Below are positions 56,000 to 64,000 of a stretch of DNA of 64,000 nucleotides, piece after piece; position 1 is the first letter of the stretch, and each line of letters begins with the position of its first letter. Below the pieces are notes generated by a model. It did not search any database and had not been told where the DNA came from. It saw only the letters and a list, made by a program, of their open reading frames with translations. The DNA comes from Haematobacter missouriensis. GTDB taxonomy: Bacteria > Pseudomonadota > Alphaproteobacteria > Rhodobacterales > Rhodobacteraceae. A program made the translations under genes and the position numbers. The stretch is taken from NCBI RefSeq assembly GCF_000740775.1, contig NZ_JFGS01000001.1:310001-374000 (forward strand), in the 5' to 3' direction.

Positions 56000-56872
56000 T
56001 TATCTGTCTGCGGATACTCTCGCTTCCGCCGCAGCTACCCGTGCGGCGCGACTGCTTGCACGACGAGCGACGCGGGCACGGATCGCGTCCAGATCAGTGA
56101 CAGGCGTGGCGGCGAACAGTTCCTTCGTATAGGCGTGTTTTGGGTTCGAGAAAATTTCATCCCGGCTGGCCTGTTCCACAGCCTCACCCTTGTAGAGCAC
56201 CATAACCTCGTCGGCGATGTAGTTCACCACCGATAGGTCGTGACTGATGAAGACGTAGGTCAGCTCGAACTCCTCCTGCAGATCGGCGAGCAGGTTCAGC
56301 ACTTGCGCCTGAACAGAGAGATCAAGCGCGGACACCGGCTCATCCAGCACCAGCAGCGAAGGCTTCAGCATGAGCGCCCGCGCGATGGCGATCCGCTGGC
56401 GTTGCCCGCCAGAGAACATATGCGGATAGCGGTTGAAATGCTCCGGTCCCAAGCCGACCTTCACCAGCATCTGCTCTGCAAGATCACGCCGTTCGGCAGC
56501 AGGGATGGAGGTGTTGAGCAGCAGGGGCTCCGTGAGCACATCACCGACCTTCTGGCGCGGATTGAGCGAGCCATAGGGGTTCTGAAACACCATCTGCACC
56601 TTTGACCGCATCTCATGCGTCAAGCGCGTCTTGCCGATGTTCACGCTGTTGCCGGTGATTTTCAGCTCGCCGCCCGATTGGGGGTCGATGAGCGCGATGA
56701 TCCGGGCAAGAGTCGATTTGCCCGAGCCGGATTCTCCGACTATCGCCAGCGTTTTGCCTTTTGCGACCGCAAAATCCACGCCTTTCACCGCACGGAACGT
56801 TCCCTTTTTGGAGAACATCCCACCCGGGAGATCGTAGTCCTGCGTGATTCCGCGGCCTTCGACAACAATCAT
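56000..56872 (-). CDS. peptide ABC transporter ATPase F (DppF/OppF)
   Basis: A 290-residue ATPase. Walker [19 protein letters not shown], signature FSGGQRQRIAIARALML, Walker B LLVLDEPVSALD and the OppF-type Q-loop region QMVFQNPYGSLNPRQKV. C-terminal residues are Arg-rich. It pairs with 56869-57708, whose stop overlaps its start, in a dpp-type operon. Likely substrate is di- or oligopeptides. Confidence 0.93.
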   Translation of the reverse strand: MIVVEGRGITQDYDLPGGMFSKKGTFRAVKGVDFAVAKGKTLAIVGESGSGKSTLARIIALIDPQSGGELKITGNSVNIGKTRLTHEMRSKVQMVFQNPYGSLNPRQKVGDVLTEPLLLNTSIPAAERRDLAEQMLVKVGLGPEHFNRYPHMFSGGQRQRIAIARALMLKPSLLVLDEPVSALDLSVQAQVLNLLADLQEEFELTYVFISHDLSVVNYIADEVMVLYKGEAVEQASRDEIFSNPKHAYTKELFAATPVTDLDAIRARVARRASSRAARVAAAEARVSADR

Positions 56873-57708
56873 TGGTTTGCCTCCCCGGCCATGAAATCGG
56901 CTACCGTGGGTAGCCGATCACCCGTCGCATTCTCCGGCAGAGCCGAGAGGAGGGCACGCGTATAGGCGGTTTTCGGCGATTCAAAGAGGGTCAGCACGTC
57001 GGCTTCCTCCATCTTCCGGCCCTTGTATTGCACGATTACCCGATCCGCCGTTTCTGCCACAACGCCCATGTCGTGAGTAATCATGATGAGCGCCATGCCG
57101 TATTTTTCCTGCAAATCCATGACGAGATCGAGGATCTGTTTCTGGATCGTAACGTCCAGCGCGGTCGTGGGTTCGTCCGCAATGAGCACACGCGGATTGG
57201 AAGCGATGGCGATGGCGATCATCACCCGCTGGCACTGCCCCCCGGACATCTGGTGCGGATAGGCTTTGAGCTTGCCCTCCGGGTCAGGCAGCCCGACCGC
57301 CCGGAACAGGTCCAGGGCGCGTGCTCGCGCCGCGGAGCGCGACAGGCCGAGGTTCAGCCGCAGCACCTCCTCAATCTGGAAGCCAGCGGTAAAGGAGGGA
57401 TTGAGCGAAGCGATCGGTTCCTGGAAGATCATCGTGATTTCACGTCCGATGATCCTGCGCCGTTCTCTTGGTGTCAGCGTCAGCATGTCGCGTCCGTCGA
57501 AGCGCATGGCATCGGCGGTGACGGTCGCGCTGTCCGGAAGCAGTCCCATGACTGCCAGCATGGAAACCGATTTGCCGGAACCGGACTCACCGACGATGGC
57601 CAGCACCTCGCCCGCATCCACCGACACATCGACCCCGTCCACGGCAGTGAAGGGGCCCGTCGCGGTGGCAAAGCGCACGGTGAGGTTCTTGATCTCGAGC
57701 AGCGGCAT
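56869..57708 (-). CDS. peptide ABC transporter ATPase D (DppD/OppD)
   Basis: A 279-residue ATPase. Walker [21 protein letters not shown]-loop [17 protein letters not shown], signature [19 protein letters not shown] and Walker [19 protein letters not shown]. It overlaps its partner at 56872 and the permease at 57710 by a base or two gap. With DppF it energises the DppB/DppC pore. Confidence 0.93.
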   Translation of the reverse strand: MPLLEIKNLTVRFATATGPFTAVDGVDVSVDAGEVLAIVGESGSGKSVSMLAVMGLLPDSATVTADAMRFDGRDMLTLTPRERRRIIGREITMIFQEPIASLNPSFTAGFQIEEVLRLNLGLSRSAARARALDLFRAVGLPDPEGKLKAYPHQMSGGQCQRVMIAIAIASNPRVLIADEPTTALDVTIQKQILDLVMDLQEKYGMALIMITHDMGVVAETADRVIVQYKGRKMEEADVLTLFESPKTAYTRALLSALPENATGDRLPTVADFMAGEANQ

Positions 57709-57709
57709 C

Positions 57710-58624
57710 TCAGCCCCTCTTCAGCTTGGGGTCCAGCGCGTCGCGCAGCCCGTCGCCCATGACGTTGATGGCGAGCACCGTGATGAGGATGGCGAGGCCG
57801 GGGAAGGTCACCACCCACCAGGCGCGCAGGATGAACTCCCGCGCTTCGGCCAGCATGGTGCCCCATTCCGGCGTCGGCGGTTGAGCGCCCATGCCGAGAA
57901 AGCCGAGCGCCGCCGCATCCAGCACCGCGTTGGAGAAGGAGAGCGTGCCCTGCACGATCAGCGGGGCGAGGCAGTTGGGCAGGATCGTCTTGAACATAAG
58001 CCGCAGGTTGCCCGCGCCCGCCACCCTGGCGGCGGTGACATATTCTCGCCGCTTCTCGCCCATGACGGCCGCACGGGTAAGGCGGGCGAAATGCGGCTGA
58101 TAGACGATGGCGATGGCGATCATCGCGTTGACCAGTCCCGGCCCCAGCACCGCCACCAGCACGAGCGCCAGCAAAAGCGAGGGGAAGGCGAGGATCACGT
58201 CCATCAAGCGCATGATGACCGTATCCACCCAACCGCCGAAATATCCGGCGACCAGGCCGATGATGATGCCGCCGATCAGGGCGACCGCCACCACCACGAT
58301 ACCGATGAACAGCGAATACTGCGCGCCATAGATCAGGCGGGAAAGGATGTCCCGTCCCACCGCATCCGTGCCCAGCAGGAAGCCGGATTTACCGCCCTCC
58401 TGCCAGATCGGCGGGACGAGGAGGGAGTCGCGATATTGCATCGCGGGGTCATGCGGGGCGATGAGCGACGCGAATATCGCCACGAGAACGAGCAGGACAA
58501 AGATTGCCAGTCCGACGACGGCACCCCGGTTCTCGCTGAAATAAAACCAGAAATCCGCGAACATGCGCCGACGGATGGCGGCGTCGGAGAGCTTTGCCGG
58601 AGCGGTGGAGGAGGTATCGGTCAT
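57710..58624 (-). CDS. peptide ABC transporter permease C
   Basis: A 304-residue permease of the binding-protein-dependent type. N-terminal helix (about 28-50), a periplasmic loop, then five helices with the EAA-like motif YVTAARVAGAGNLRLMFKTILPNCLAPLIVQ contacting the ATPase. Follows DppB by 7 bp. Moves peptides through the inner membrane. Confidence 0.93.
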   Translation of the reverse strand: MTDTSSTAPAKLSDAAIRRRMFADFWFYFSENRGAVVGLAIFVLLVLVAIFASLIAPHDPAMQYRDSLLVPPIWQEGGKSGFLLGTDAVGRDILSRLIYGAQYSLFIGIVVVAVALIGGIIIGLVAGYFGGWVDTVIMRLMDVILAFPSLLLALVLVAVLGPGLVNAMIAIAIVYQPHFARLTRAAVMGEKRREYVTAARVAGAGNLRLMFKTILPNCLAPLIVQGTLSFSNAVLDAAALGFLGMGAQPPTPEWGTMLAEAREFILRAWWVVTFPGLAILITVLAINVMGDGLRDALDPKLKRG

Positions 58625-58631
58625 GCGCGCC

Positions 58632-59639
58632 TCACTGATGCCGGATGCGGGGATTGATGAGGCCGTAGGTCAGGTCCACGATCAGGTTCACGATCATGAC
58701 CACGGCCGCGATGAGGAGCAGACCGCTCTGCACCACGGGATAGTCCCGGCGGGAGATGGAATCGATCATCCACTTGCCGATGCCGGGCCAGGAGAAGATC
58801 GTCTCCGTCAGGATCGCACCCGCCAGAAGCACGCCGATCTGCAGGCCGATGGTGGTGACGACCGGGATCATTGCATTGCGCAGCGCATGAACCCCCACGA
58901 CACGTCCCTCTGACAGGCCCTTGGCCTTGGCGGTGCGAACGTAATCCTCGCCCATCACTTCCAGCATGGCGGAGCGGGTCTGACGGGCGATCACTGCAAG
59001 GGGGATCGTCGCCAGCACGACGGACGGCAGGATCAGGTGCGAGACCGCGGAGGCGAAGGCGCCCTTCTGCCCTGAGAGCAGGCTGTCAATCAGCATAAAG
59101 CCGGTCACCTGCGGAAAGAAATACATCAGGGAGATACGGCCGGAAACCGGTGTCCAGCCCAGAGTGCCCGAGAACAGGATGATGAGCAGCAACCCCCACC
59201 AGAAGATCGGCATGGAAAAACCGACAAGCGCCGTCGTCATGGCAAGCTGGTCGAACCAAGAGCCGCGCTTGATCGCCGCGATCACACCCACCGGCACGCC
59301 CACCAGCGTTGCGATCAGAATGGCGCACAGGCCAAGTTCGATCGTGGCCGGAAAGAGTGCGAGAAACTCCGTCAGAACGGGCTTCTTCGTGACGATGGAA
59401 TTGCCCAGATCGCCGTGAGCCAGCCGCCAGAGGAAGTCCAGGTACTGCTGCCAAATCGGTTTGTCGTAGCCGAGTTGATGGGAAAGCTGCGCATAGCGCT
59501 CCGGGGAGATGCCGCGCTCACCCGCCATCAGCAGGACCGGATCGCCGGGCAGGATGCGGACGAAACCGAAAGCCACGATCGTGATGCCGAGGAAGGTGGG
59601 GATCAGGTAGAGAAACTTGCCAAGGATGAACCGGATCAT
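58632..59639 (-). CDS. peptide ABC transporter permease B
   Basis: A 335-residue permease with six membrane helices and the family motif GEDYVRTAKAKGLSEGRVVGVHALRNAMIPVVTTIG. FILGKFLYLIPTFLGITIVAFGFVRILPGDP at the start is typical of DppB/OppB. It forms a heterodimer with the C permease. A stem-loop at 59670-59695 separates it from the binding-protein gene. Confidence 0.94.
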   Translation of the reverse strand: MIRFILGKFLYLIPTFLGITIVAFGFVRILPGDPVLLMAGERGISPERYAQLSHQLGYDKPIWQQYLDFLWRLAHGDLGNSIVTKKPVLTEFLALFPATIELGLCAILIATLVGVPVGVIAAIKRGSWFDQLAMTTALVGFSMPIFWWGLLLIILFSGTLGWTPVSGRISLMYFFPQVTGFMLIDSLLSGQKGAFASAVSHLILPSVVLATIPLAVIARQTRSAMLEVMGEDYVRTAKAKGLSEGRVVGVHALRNAMIPVVTTIGLQIGVLLAGAILTETIFSWPGIGKWMIDSISRRDYPVVQSGLLLIAAVVMIVNLIVDLTYGLINPRIRHQ

Positions 59640-59669
59640 GTTTCGCGCTTCTTCCGGAAAAAATATGGA

Positions 59670-59695
59670 GCCGGTGCGACGCCTGCCGCACCGGC
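59670..59695 (-). promoter_or_regulatory. intercistronic hairpin between the binding protein and the dpp permeases
   Basis: Stem GCCGGTGCG (59670-59678) / CGCACCGGC (59687-59695), 9 bp, followed on the minus strand by TCCATATTTTTT. It can act as a partial terminator or RNA-stability block, giving more binding protein than membrane parts, as is usual for such operons. Confidence 0.75.
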
Positions 59696-59717
59696 CTTTC
59701 AGACATCAGCCAGCCGG

Positions 59718-61322
59718 TCAGTCGGCCAGTTCGACCCCATCGAACGTATGATCGCCAAGCGCGCTCATAACATAGCCTTTCACCTTGCTCGACATCGGCA
59801 TGAAGACGGTCGAGTGGTCGAGCGTCGCCCAGGGGGCCTGATCCTTGAAGATCACCTGAGCCTGCTCATAGAGCTTGGTGCGTTCGGCCATATCGGACGT
59901 TGCCTTGGCTTTGGCCAGCAGGTCCGAGAACTCCTCGTTGCACCAGAAGGCGCGGTTGGCCCCGCCCGATTGCGCGGAGGCGCAGGACAGCAGGACACCC
60001 AGGAAGTTGTCCGGATCGCCGTTGTCGCCGGTCCAGCCGAGGATCACGGCGCCGTCGCGGCCTTCCTCCATCGACTTCTTGAGATATTCGCCCCATTCGT
60101 AGGAGACAATCTCCACCTTCACCCCGACCTTGTCGAAGTCCGACTGGATCAACTCTGCCGTGCGCCGTGCGTTGGGCATGTAGGGGCGCTGCACCGGCAT
60201 CGCCCAGATCTTCATGGACAGATCCTTGACACCCGCCTCATCGAGCAGCTTCTTCGCCGCGGCCGGATCGTAGGCATCATCCTGCACGGCGTCGTTGTAG
60301 GACCACATGGTCGGCGGGATCGGGTTTTTGGCCACCACGCCGGAACCCTGGAACACGGCGTCGATGATCGCCTGCTTGTTCATCGCCATGTTCAGCGCCT
60401 TGCGAACGCTCGGGTTGTCGAACGGCGCCTGCTGGGTGTTGTAGGCGAGATAGCCGACGTTGAGGCCGGGAGCCTCCATCATGGTGAGGTTCGAATCTGC
60501 CTTGATGCCCTCAATATCCGCCGGAGCGGGGTAGGGCATGATGTGGCACTCACCCGCCTTCAGCTTCTGGAGCCGGACGGCAGCGTCGGGGGTAATCGCG
60601 AAGATCAGGTTCTCCACCTTCGCCTTTTCGCCCCAGTAGTCATCGTTCCGCTGGTAACGGATAACAGCGTCCTTCTGGTAGGCGACGAACTTGAACGGCC
60701 CGGTGCCCACGGGAAGGTTGTTGAAGTCCTCCGGGTGGCCTGCCGCCATCAGCGTGTCGGCATATTCCTTGGAGACGATGGAGGCAAAAGGCATGGCCAG
60801 GTTCGCCATGAACGGCGCTTCGGGCCGGTTCAGCACAAACTTGATGGTATGGTCGTCAACTTTCTGGATTTCCTTGATGAGACTGTCCATCTCCATCGAG
60901 GAATAATATTCATAGGTAACACCCGCCACGTAGTTGTGGAACGGATTGTCCGCCTTCCCCTGCCGCTCGAACGAGAAGATCACGTCATCGGCAGTGAACT
61001 CACGGCTGGGCGTAAAGGCTTGCGTGCTGTGGAATTTCACGCCCGGACGCAGATGGAACGTGTATTCCAGCCCGTCATCGGACACATCCCAGCTTTCCGC
61101 GAGTGCCGGCTGCACCTCCGTGGTGCCCGGCTTGAACTGGACCAGACGGTTGTACACAGGATGCGCGCTGGCGTCGAAAGTCGTGCCGGCGGTATAGGGC
61201 GCGGGGTCAAATCCCTCGGGCGAACCTTCCGAGCAGTAGACAAGCGTCTGTGCCTGAAGTGCGCCTGCCGACATCAGCGCGAGCGCTGAGGCGGCCAGAA
61301 GGCGTGTGCTGAACGGTTTCAT
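59718..61322 (-). CDS. dipeptide/oligopeptide ABC transporter substrate-binding protein
   Basis: A 534-residue periplasmic protein with a signal peptide (LLAASALALMSAGALQA). Domains follow the SBP_bac_5 family: YCSEGSPEGFDPAPYT, VGTGPFKFVAYQKDAVIRYQRNDDYWGE, and the C-terminal DDYWGEK...GWTGDNGDPDNFLGVLLSC. The N-terminal phrase is typical of DppA. ATG 61322 has AGGGAGAAGAC before it; a longer open frame to 61415 is not used. First gene of the five-gene operon. Confidence 0.93.
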   Translation of the reverse strand: MKPFSTRLLAASALALMSAGALQAQTLVYCSEGSPEGFDPAPYTAGTTFDASAHPVYNRLVQFKPGTTEVQPALAESWDVSDDGLEYTFHLRPGVKFHSTQAFTPSREFTADDVIFSFERQGKADNPFHNYVAGVTYEYYSSMEMDSLIKEIQKVDDHTIKFVLNRPEAPFMANLAMPFASIVSKEYADTLMAAGHPEDFNNLPVGTGPFKFVAYQKDAVIRYQRNDDYWGEKAKVENLIFAITPDAAVRLQKLKAGECHIMPYPAPADIEGIKADSNLTMMEAPGLNVGYLAYNTQQAPFDNPSVRKALNMAMNKQAIIDAVFQGSGVVAKNPIPPTMWSYNDAVQDDAYDPAAAKKLLDEAGVKDLSMKIWAMPVQRPYMPNARRTAELIQSDFDKVGVKVEIVSYEWGEYLKKSMEEGRDGAVILGWTGDNGDPDNFLGVLLSCASAQSGGANRAFWCNEEFSDLLAKAKATSDMAERTKLYEQAQVIFKDQAPWATLDHSTVFMPMSSKVKGYVMSALGDHTFDGVELAD

Positions 61323-61474
61323 GTCTTCTCCCTGAAGTTCTAAATTGCCCCTGCGCCATGGTGACGTGCCCACCACGCCGGTCAAGCGGATTTCCGTTTT
61401 AGACAAGCCAGTCATGACGGGGGGAGGGGGTCGTGCGCCGGATGGGCGGCCCGTTTTGGGGCGGCACGGCGTAG

Positions 61475-61504
61475 CCCGGCTGGCGGAAAGCTCCGCCAGC
61501 CGGG
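61475..61504 (-). terminator. hairpin after icd
   Basis: 13-bp perfect stem CCCGGCTGGCGGA (61475-61487) / TCCGCCAGCCGGG (61492-61504) with 4-base loop, just beyond the icd stop on the minus strand. No U run follows, but the stem is very stable and may still end or protect transcripts. Confidence 0.55.
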
Positions 61505-61511
61505 ATTCGTA

Positions 61512-62723
61512 TCAGGCGAGCGCCCGGTTCAGGTATTCATCAACCTTCTCGAGATAGCCCATGGTCGTGAGCCATTTCTGATCCGGCCCGACGAGCAGCG
61601 CGAGGTCCTTGGTCATGTAACCGTCCTCAACCGCCTGAACAGTCACCTTCTCCAACGTTTCGGCGAAGGAGAGCAGCGCCTGATTGTTGTCGAGCTTGGC
61701 GCGGTGCTTCAGACCGCCGGTCCAAGCGTAGATCGAGGCGATGGAGTTGGTCGAGGTCTCCTTGCCTGCCTGATGCTGGCGGTAGTGCCGCGTCACGGTG
61801 CCGTGGGCGGCTTCCGCTTCGACGGTCTTGCCATCGGGCGTCATAAGGACAGAGGTCATCAGGCCGAGGGAGCCGAAGCCCTGTGCCACCGTATCGGACT
61901 GCACGTCGCCGTCGTAGTTCTTGCAGGCCCAGACATAGCCGCCGGACCACTTCAGCGCCGAGGCCACCATATCGTCGATCAGGCGGTGTTCGTAGGTGAT
62001 GCCCTTCTTCTTGAAGGCCTCCTCGAACTCCTCCTCATAAACCTTCTGGAACAGATCCTTGAAGCGGCCGTCATAGGCTTTCAGGATCGTGTTCTTCGTG
62101 GAAAGGTAAACCGGCCAGCCGAGGTTCAGCCCATAGTTCATCGAGGCACGGGCGAAGTCGATGATCGAATCGTCAAGGTTGTACATCGCCATCGTCACGC
62201 CGGAGCCGGGCGCATCGAATACGTCACGCTCGATGGTCGTGCCGTCCTCGCCCACGAACTTCAGCGTAAGCTTGCCCTTGCCGGGGAAGCGGAAGTCGGT
62301 GGCGCGATACTGGTCGCCGTAGGCATGGCGCCCGACCACGATGGGCTGGGTCCAGCCGGGAACAAGACGAGGCACGTTCTTGCAGATGATGGGTTGACGG
62401 AAGATCACGCCGCCCAGAATGTTGCGGATCGTGCCGTTGGGCGACCGCCACATCTGCTTGAGGCCAAATTCTTCCACCCGCGCTTCATCAGGGGTGATCG
62501 TGGCGCATTTCACGCCGACGCCATACTGCTTGATCGCGTTGGCCGCATCGACGGTGATCTGGTCGTTGGTGCGGTCACGCTCCTCGATGCCCAGATCGTA
62601 GTACTTCAGGTCGAGGTCGAGGTAAGGCAGTATGAGCTTCTTCTTGATGAATTCCCAGATAATGCGGGTCATCTCATCGCCGTCGAGTTCGACGACGGGA
62701 TTGGCTACCTTGATCTTGGACAC
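61512..62723 (-). CDS. icd: NADP-dependent isocitrate dehydrogenase
   Basis: A 403-residue TCA-cycle enzyme of the eukaryote-like NADP-ICDH type. [26 protein letters not shown], the substrate site [46 protein letters not shown] and [14 protein letters not shown] are the diagnostic motifs. It oxidises isocitrate to 2-oxoglutarate and makes NADPH. ATG 62723 follows AAAGGAGCTTCTG. The hairpin at 61475-61504 follows its stop. Confidence 0.97.
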   Translation of the reverse strand: MSKIKVANPVVELDGDEMTRIIWEFIKKKLILPYLDLDLKYYDLGIEERDRTNDQITVDAANAIKQYGVGVKCATITPDEARVEEFGLKQMWRSPNGTIRNILGGVIFRQPIICKNVPRLVPGWTQPIVVGRHAYGDQYRATDFRFPGKGKLTLKFVGEDGTTIERDVFDAPGSGVTMAMYNLDDSIIDFARASMNYGLNLGWPVYLSTKNTILKAYDGRFKDLFQKVYEEEFEEAFKKKGITYEHRLIDDMVASALKWSGGYVWACKNYDGDVQSDTVAQGFGSLGLMTSVLMTPDGKTVEAEAAHGTVTRHYRQHQAGKETSTNSIASIYAWTGGLKHRAKLDNNQALLSFAETLEKVTVQAVEDGYMTKDLALLVGPDQKWLTTMGYLEKVDEYLNRALA

Positions 62724-62934
62724 GGGCAGAAGCTCCTTTGCCGGAATCGTCAGCCTGCCTCTAGCGCAAATGCGACTGGGGGGAAAGGGCGGTATCCAAC
62801 GGCATACGATACGACATGCCCCGAAGAGGTCGCTTCATCCCGGCAAGTGGCGCGGAGCCGCCCCGGCGCGCAATATGCGGGCGCTCCACGACCGCCTTGA
62901 GACATATCATGAGCGGGCGTTGCAGAGGTCTGCG

Positions 62935-63543
62935 TTATTCCGTCGCACGGTCCGCAGGAAGATGGCCTTCGGCAAGCGCCCGCACATGGTGCCACAGGTC
63001 GGGAGCTCCGCGCGCGATCTTGCTGCCCACGCGACGCTCCAGCAGCTCCTCCGTGACGCCGAATTCCTGCCATGTCCCGCCGCCGAGGGCGATGTTGTGC
63101 ATGACCGGCTGAACCCGGTCTATGGCCTTGGCGAAGATGGCATCAGCGGTGCGCGCGGCCTCGAATTCCTCCCACAGCGCGCGGAGGCTGGAAGCCAGTT
63201 CCGAAGGCAGCAGGCCGAAAATCCGGTCCGCTGCGCGTTGTTCACGCGCCGCGACATCCGCGGCATCGAAAGTGCCGTGAATCGGGGTATCCCCCACGTC
63301 GATCTCCACCAGATCGTGGATCAGCAGCATGCGGATGACCCTGTCTATGCTGACATCCGGCCCTGCCTGATCGGCGAGAATCAGCGCGTAAAGCGCCACG
63401 TGCCACGAATGCTCGCCGGAGTTCTCACGCCGGGAATCATCGGTCAGGCGGCTGGCCCGAAGCACGGTCTTCAGCCGGTCGGCCTCCTGAAGGAAGGCAA
63501 GCTGCCGCTCCAGATTTGAGGGGGTATGCGCGCTGTCGGCCAT
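62935..63543 (-). CDS. HD-domain hydrolase (YfbR-like)
   Basis: A 202-residue HD-domain protein. The metal motifs are SGEHSWHVALYA (His), LLIHDLVEIDVGD (HD and Asp) and later conserved acids. Related enzymes dephosphorylate deoxynucleotides or hydrolyse cyclic or other phosphates; the substrate here is unknown. ATG 63543. It sits upstream of icd on the same strand with a 211-bp gap. Confidence 0.87.
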   Translation of the reverse strand: MADSAHTPSNLERQLAFLQEADRLKTVLRASRLTDDSRRENSGEHSWHVALYALILADQAGPDVSIDRVIRMLLIHDLVEIDVGDTPIHGTFDAADVAAREQRAADRIFGLLPSELASSLRALWEEFEAARTADAIFAKAIDRVQPVMHNIALGGGTWQEFGVTEELLERRVGSKIARGAPDLWHHVRALAEGHLPADRATE

Positions 63544-63606
63544 GGGGGAATATCTCCGTCGGGATCGCCGGAAGAAAACGGCCGCCGAAGGGGCGGCCGC
63601 AGGATG

Positions 63607-64000
63607 TCAGCGTGTCGTTTCCGTCAGCCGGCGTTTCACGTAGCCGGTGACCGTGTCGATCATCGGCTCCATATGCGGGTCTTCGAAGAAGTGGCCGGCG
63701 CCATCGATCTGCTCGTGCGTGATCGTGATGCCCTTCTGCTCGCGCAGCTTGCTCACCAGAGTAGACGTATCCTTCGGCGGGGCGACACGGTCTGCGCTGC
63801 CGTTGATGATGAGCCCGGAGGACGGGCAGGGCGCAAGGAAGGAGAAGTCGTAGAGGTTCGCCTGCGGCGCCACCGACACGAAGCCGGTGATCTCCGGGCG
63901 CCGCATGAGGAGTTGCATCCCGATCCACGCGCCGAAGGAGAAGCCTGCCACCCAGCAGTGCTTGGAATTCTGGTTCATCGATTGGAGATAGTCGAGCGCA
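63607..64000 (-). CDS. alpha/beta hydrolase, partial (5' end outside the window)
   Basis: The reading frame runs from the stop at 63607 out of the window past 64000. Visible parts: AGFSFGAWIGMQLLMRRPEI with the nucleophile elbow GFSFGA, a SADRVAPP turn with the likely acid, and GAGHFFEDPH with the catalytic His. This matches small COG2945-like hydrolases. At least 131 codons are present; the N-terminus is cut off by the window edge. Confidence 0.85.
   Translation of the reverse strand, partial: ALDYLQSMNQNSKHCWVAGFSFGAWIGMQLLMRRPEITGFVSVAPQANLYDFSFLAPCPSSGLIINGSADRVAPPKDTSTLVSKLREQKGITITHEQIDGAGHFFEDPHMEPMIDTVTGYVKRRLTETTR

Overview
The window looks like a chromosomal piece of a Rhodobacterales (Rhodobacteraceae / Roseobacter-type) alphaproteobacterium. 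The evidence is an F0 ATP synthase operon (atpI-B-E-b'-b) without the F1 genes, a circularly permuted two-piece tmRNA, an AI-2E/hdaA/ppk/ppx block, a short ProRS without an editing domain, an opgGIH glucan operon, a VPLPA-CTERM protein, and high GC with dense, overlapping genes. Almost everything is ordinary core metabolism. No insertion sequence, prophage, toxin-antitoxin pair or CRISPR array is visible.

Layout. 1-3.7 kb: ribH tail, nusB, an ArsR-type regulator and the F0 operon with a clear promoter and terminator. 3.7-9 kb: OmpA-like lipoprotein, AraC-methyltransferase repair protein, nth, GST, a PfkB-family sugar/adenosine kinase and ung. 8.6-18.7 kb: trpGD, divergent polysaccharide deacetylase, guaD, mgtE, 5-formyl-THF cyclo-ligase, a TerB/DnaJ protein, an EEP nuclease, a small exported protein and ppx. 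18.8-26.4 kb: ppk, hdaA, AI-2E permease, proS and a LolC/D-type lipoprotein export pair. 26.4-36.9 kb: HdeD-like protein, VPLPA-CTERM protein, eutBC, a PLD/EEP pair, serB, asparaginase, an IalB-like protein, rlmN and DUF488.

37.1-42.2 kb holds the most unusual stretch: alaS, a DUF1330 gene, then on the minus strand a permuted ssrA gene whose tag reads ANNNRAPVALAA, then a perfect tandem array of 67 copies of the hexamer GTCTCA (40627-41033), then an orphan polyamine-type binding protein. tmRNA is charged by the alaS product, and both genes lie within about 1 kb of each other.

42.5-54.1 kb: GGCT-NUDIX fusion, cysK, then a run of osmotic-stress genes (MscS-type channel, Kup potassium transporter, a second AI-2E permease, opgH, opgI, opgG). 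54.3-64 kb: tRNA-Ser(GGA), YitT, a DHFR-like protein, a complete dipeptide ABC operon with an intercistronic hairpin, icd, an HD hydrolase and the partial end of an alpha/beta hydrolase.

The strongest leads for something undescribed are the hexamer array next to ssrA, the small gene opgI, and the grouped osmoadaptation genes. I do not see strong evidence for a wholly new multi-gene system.
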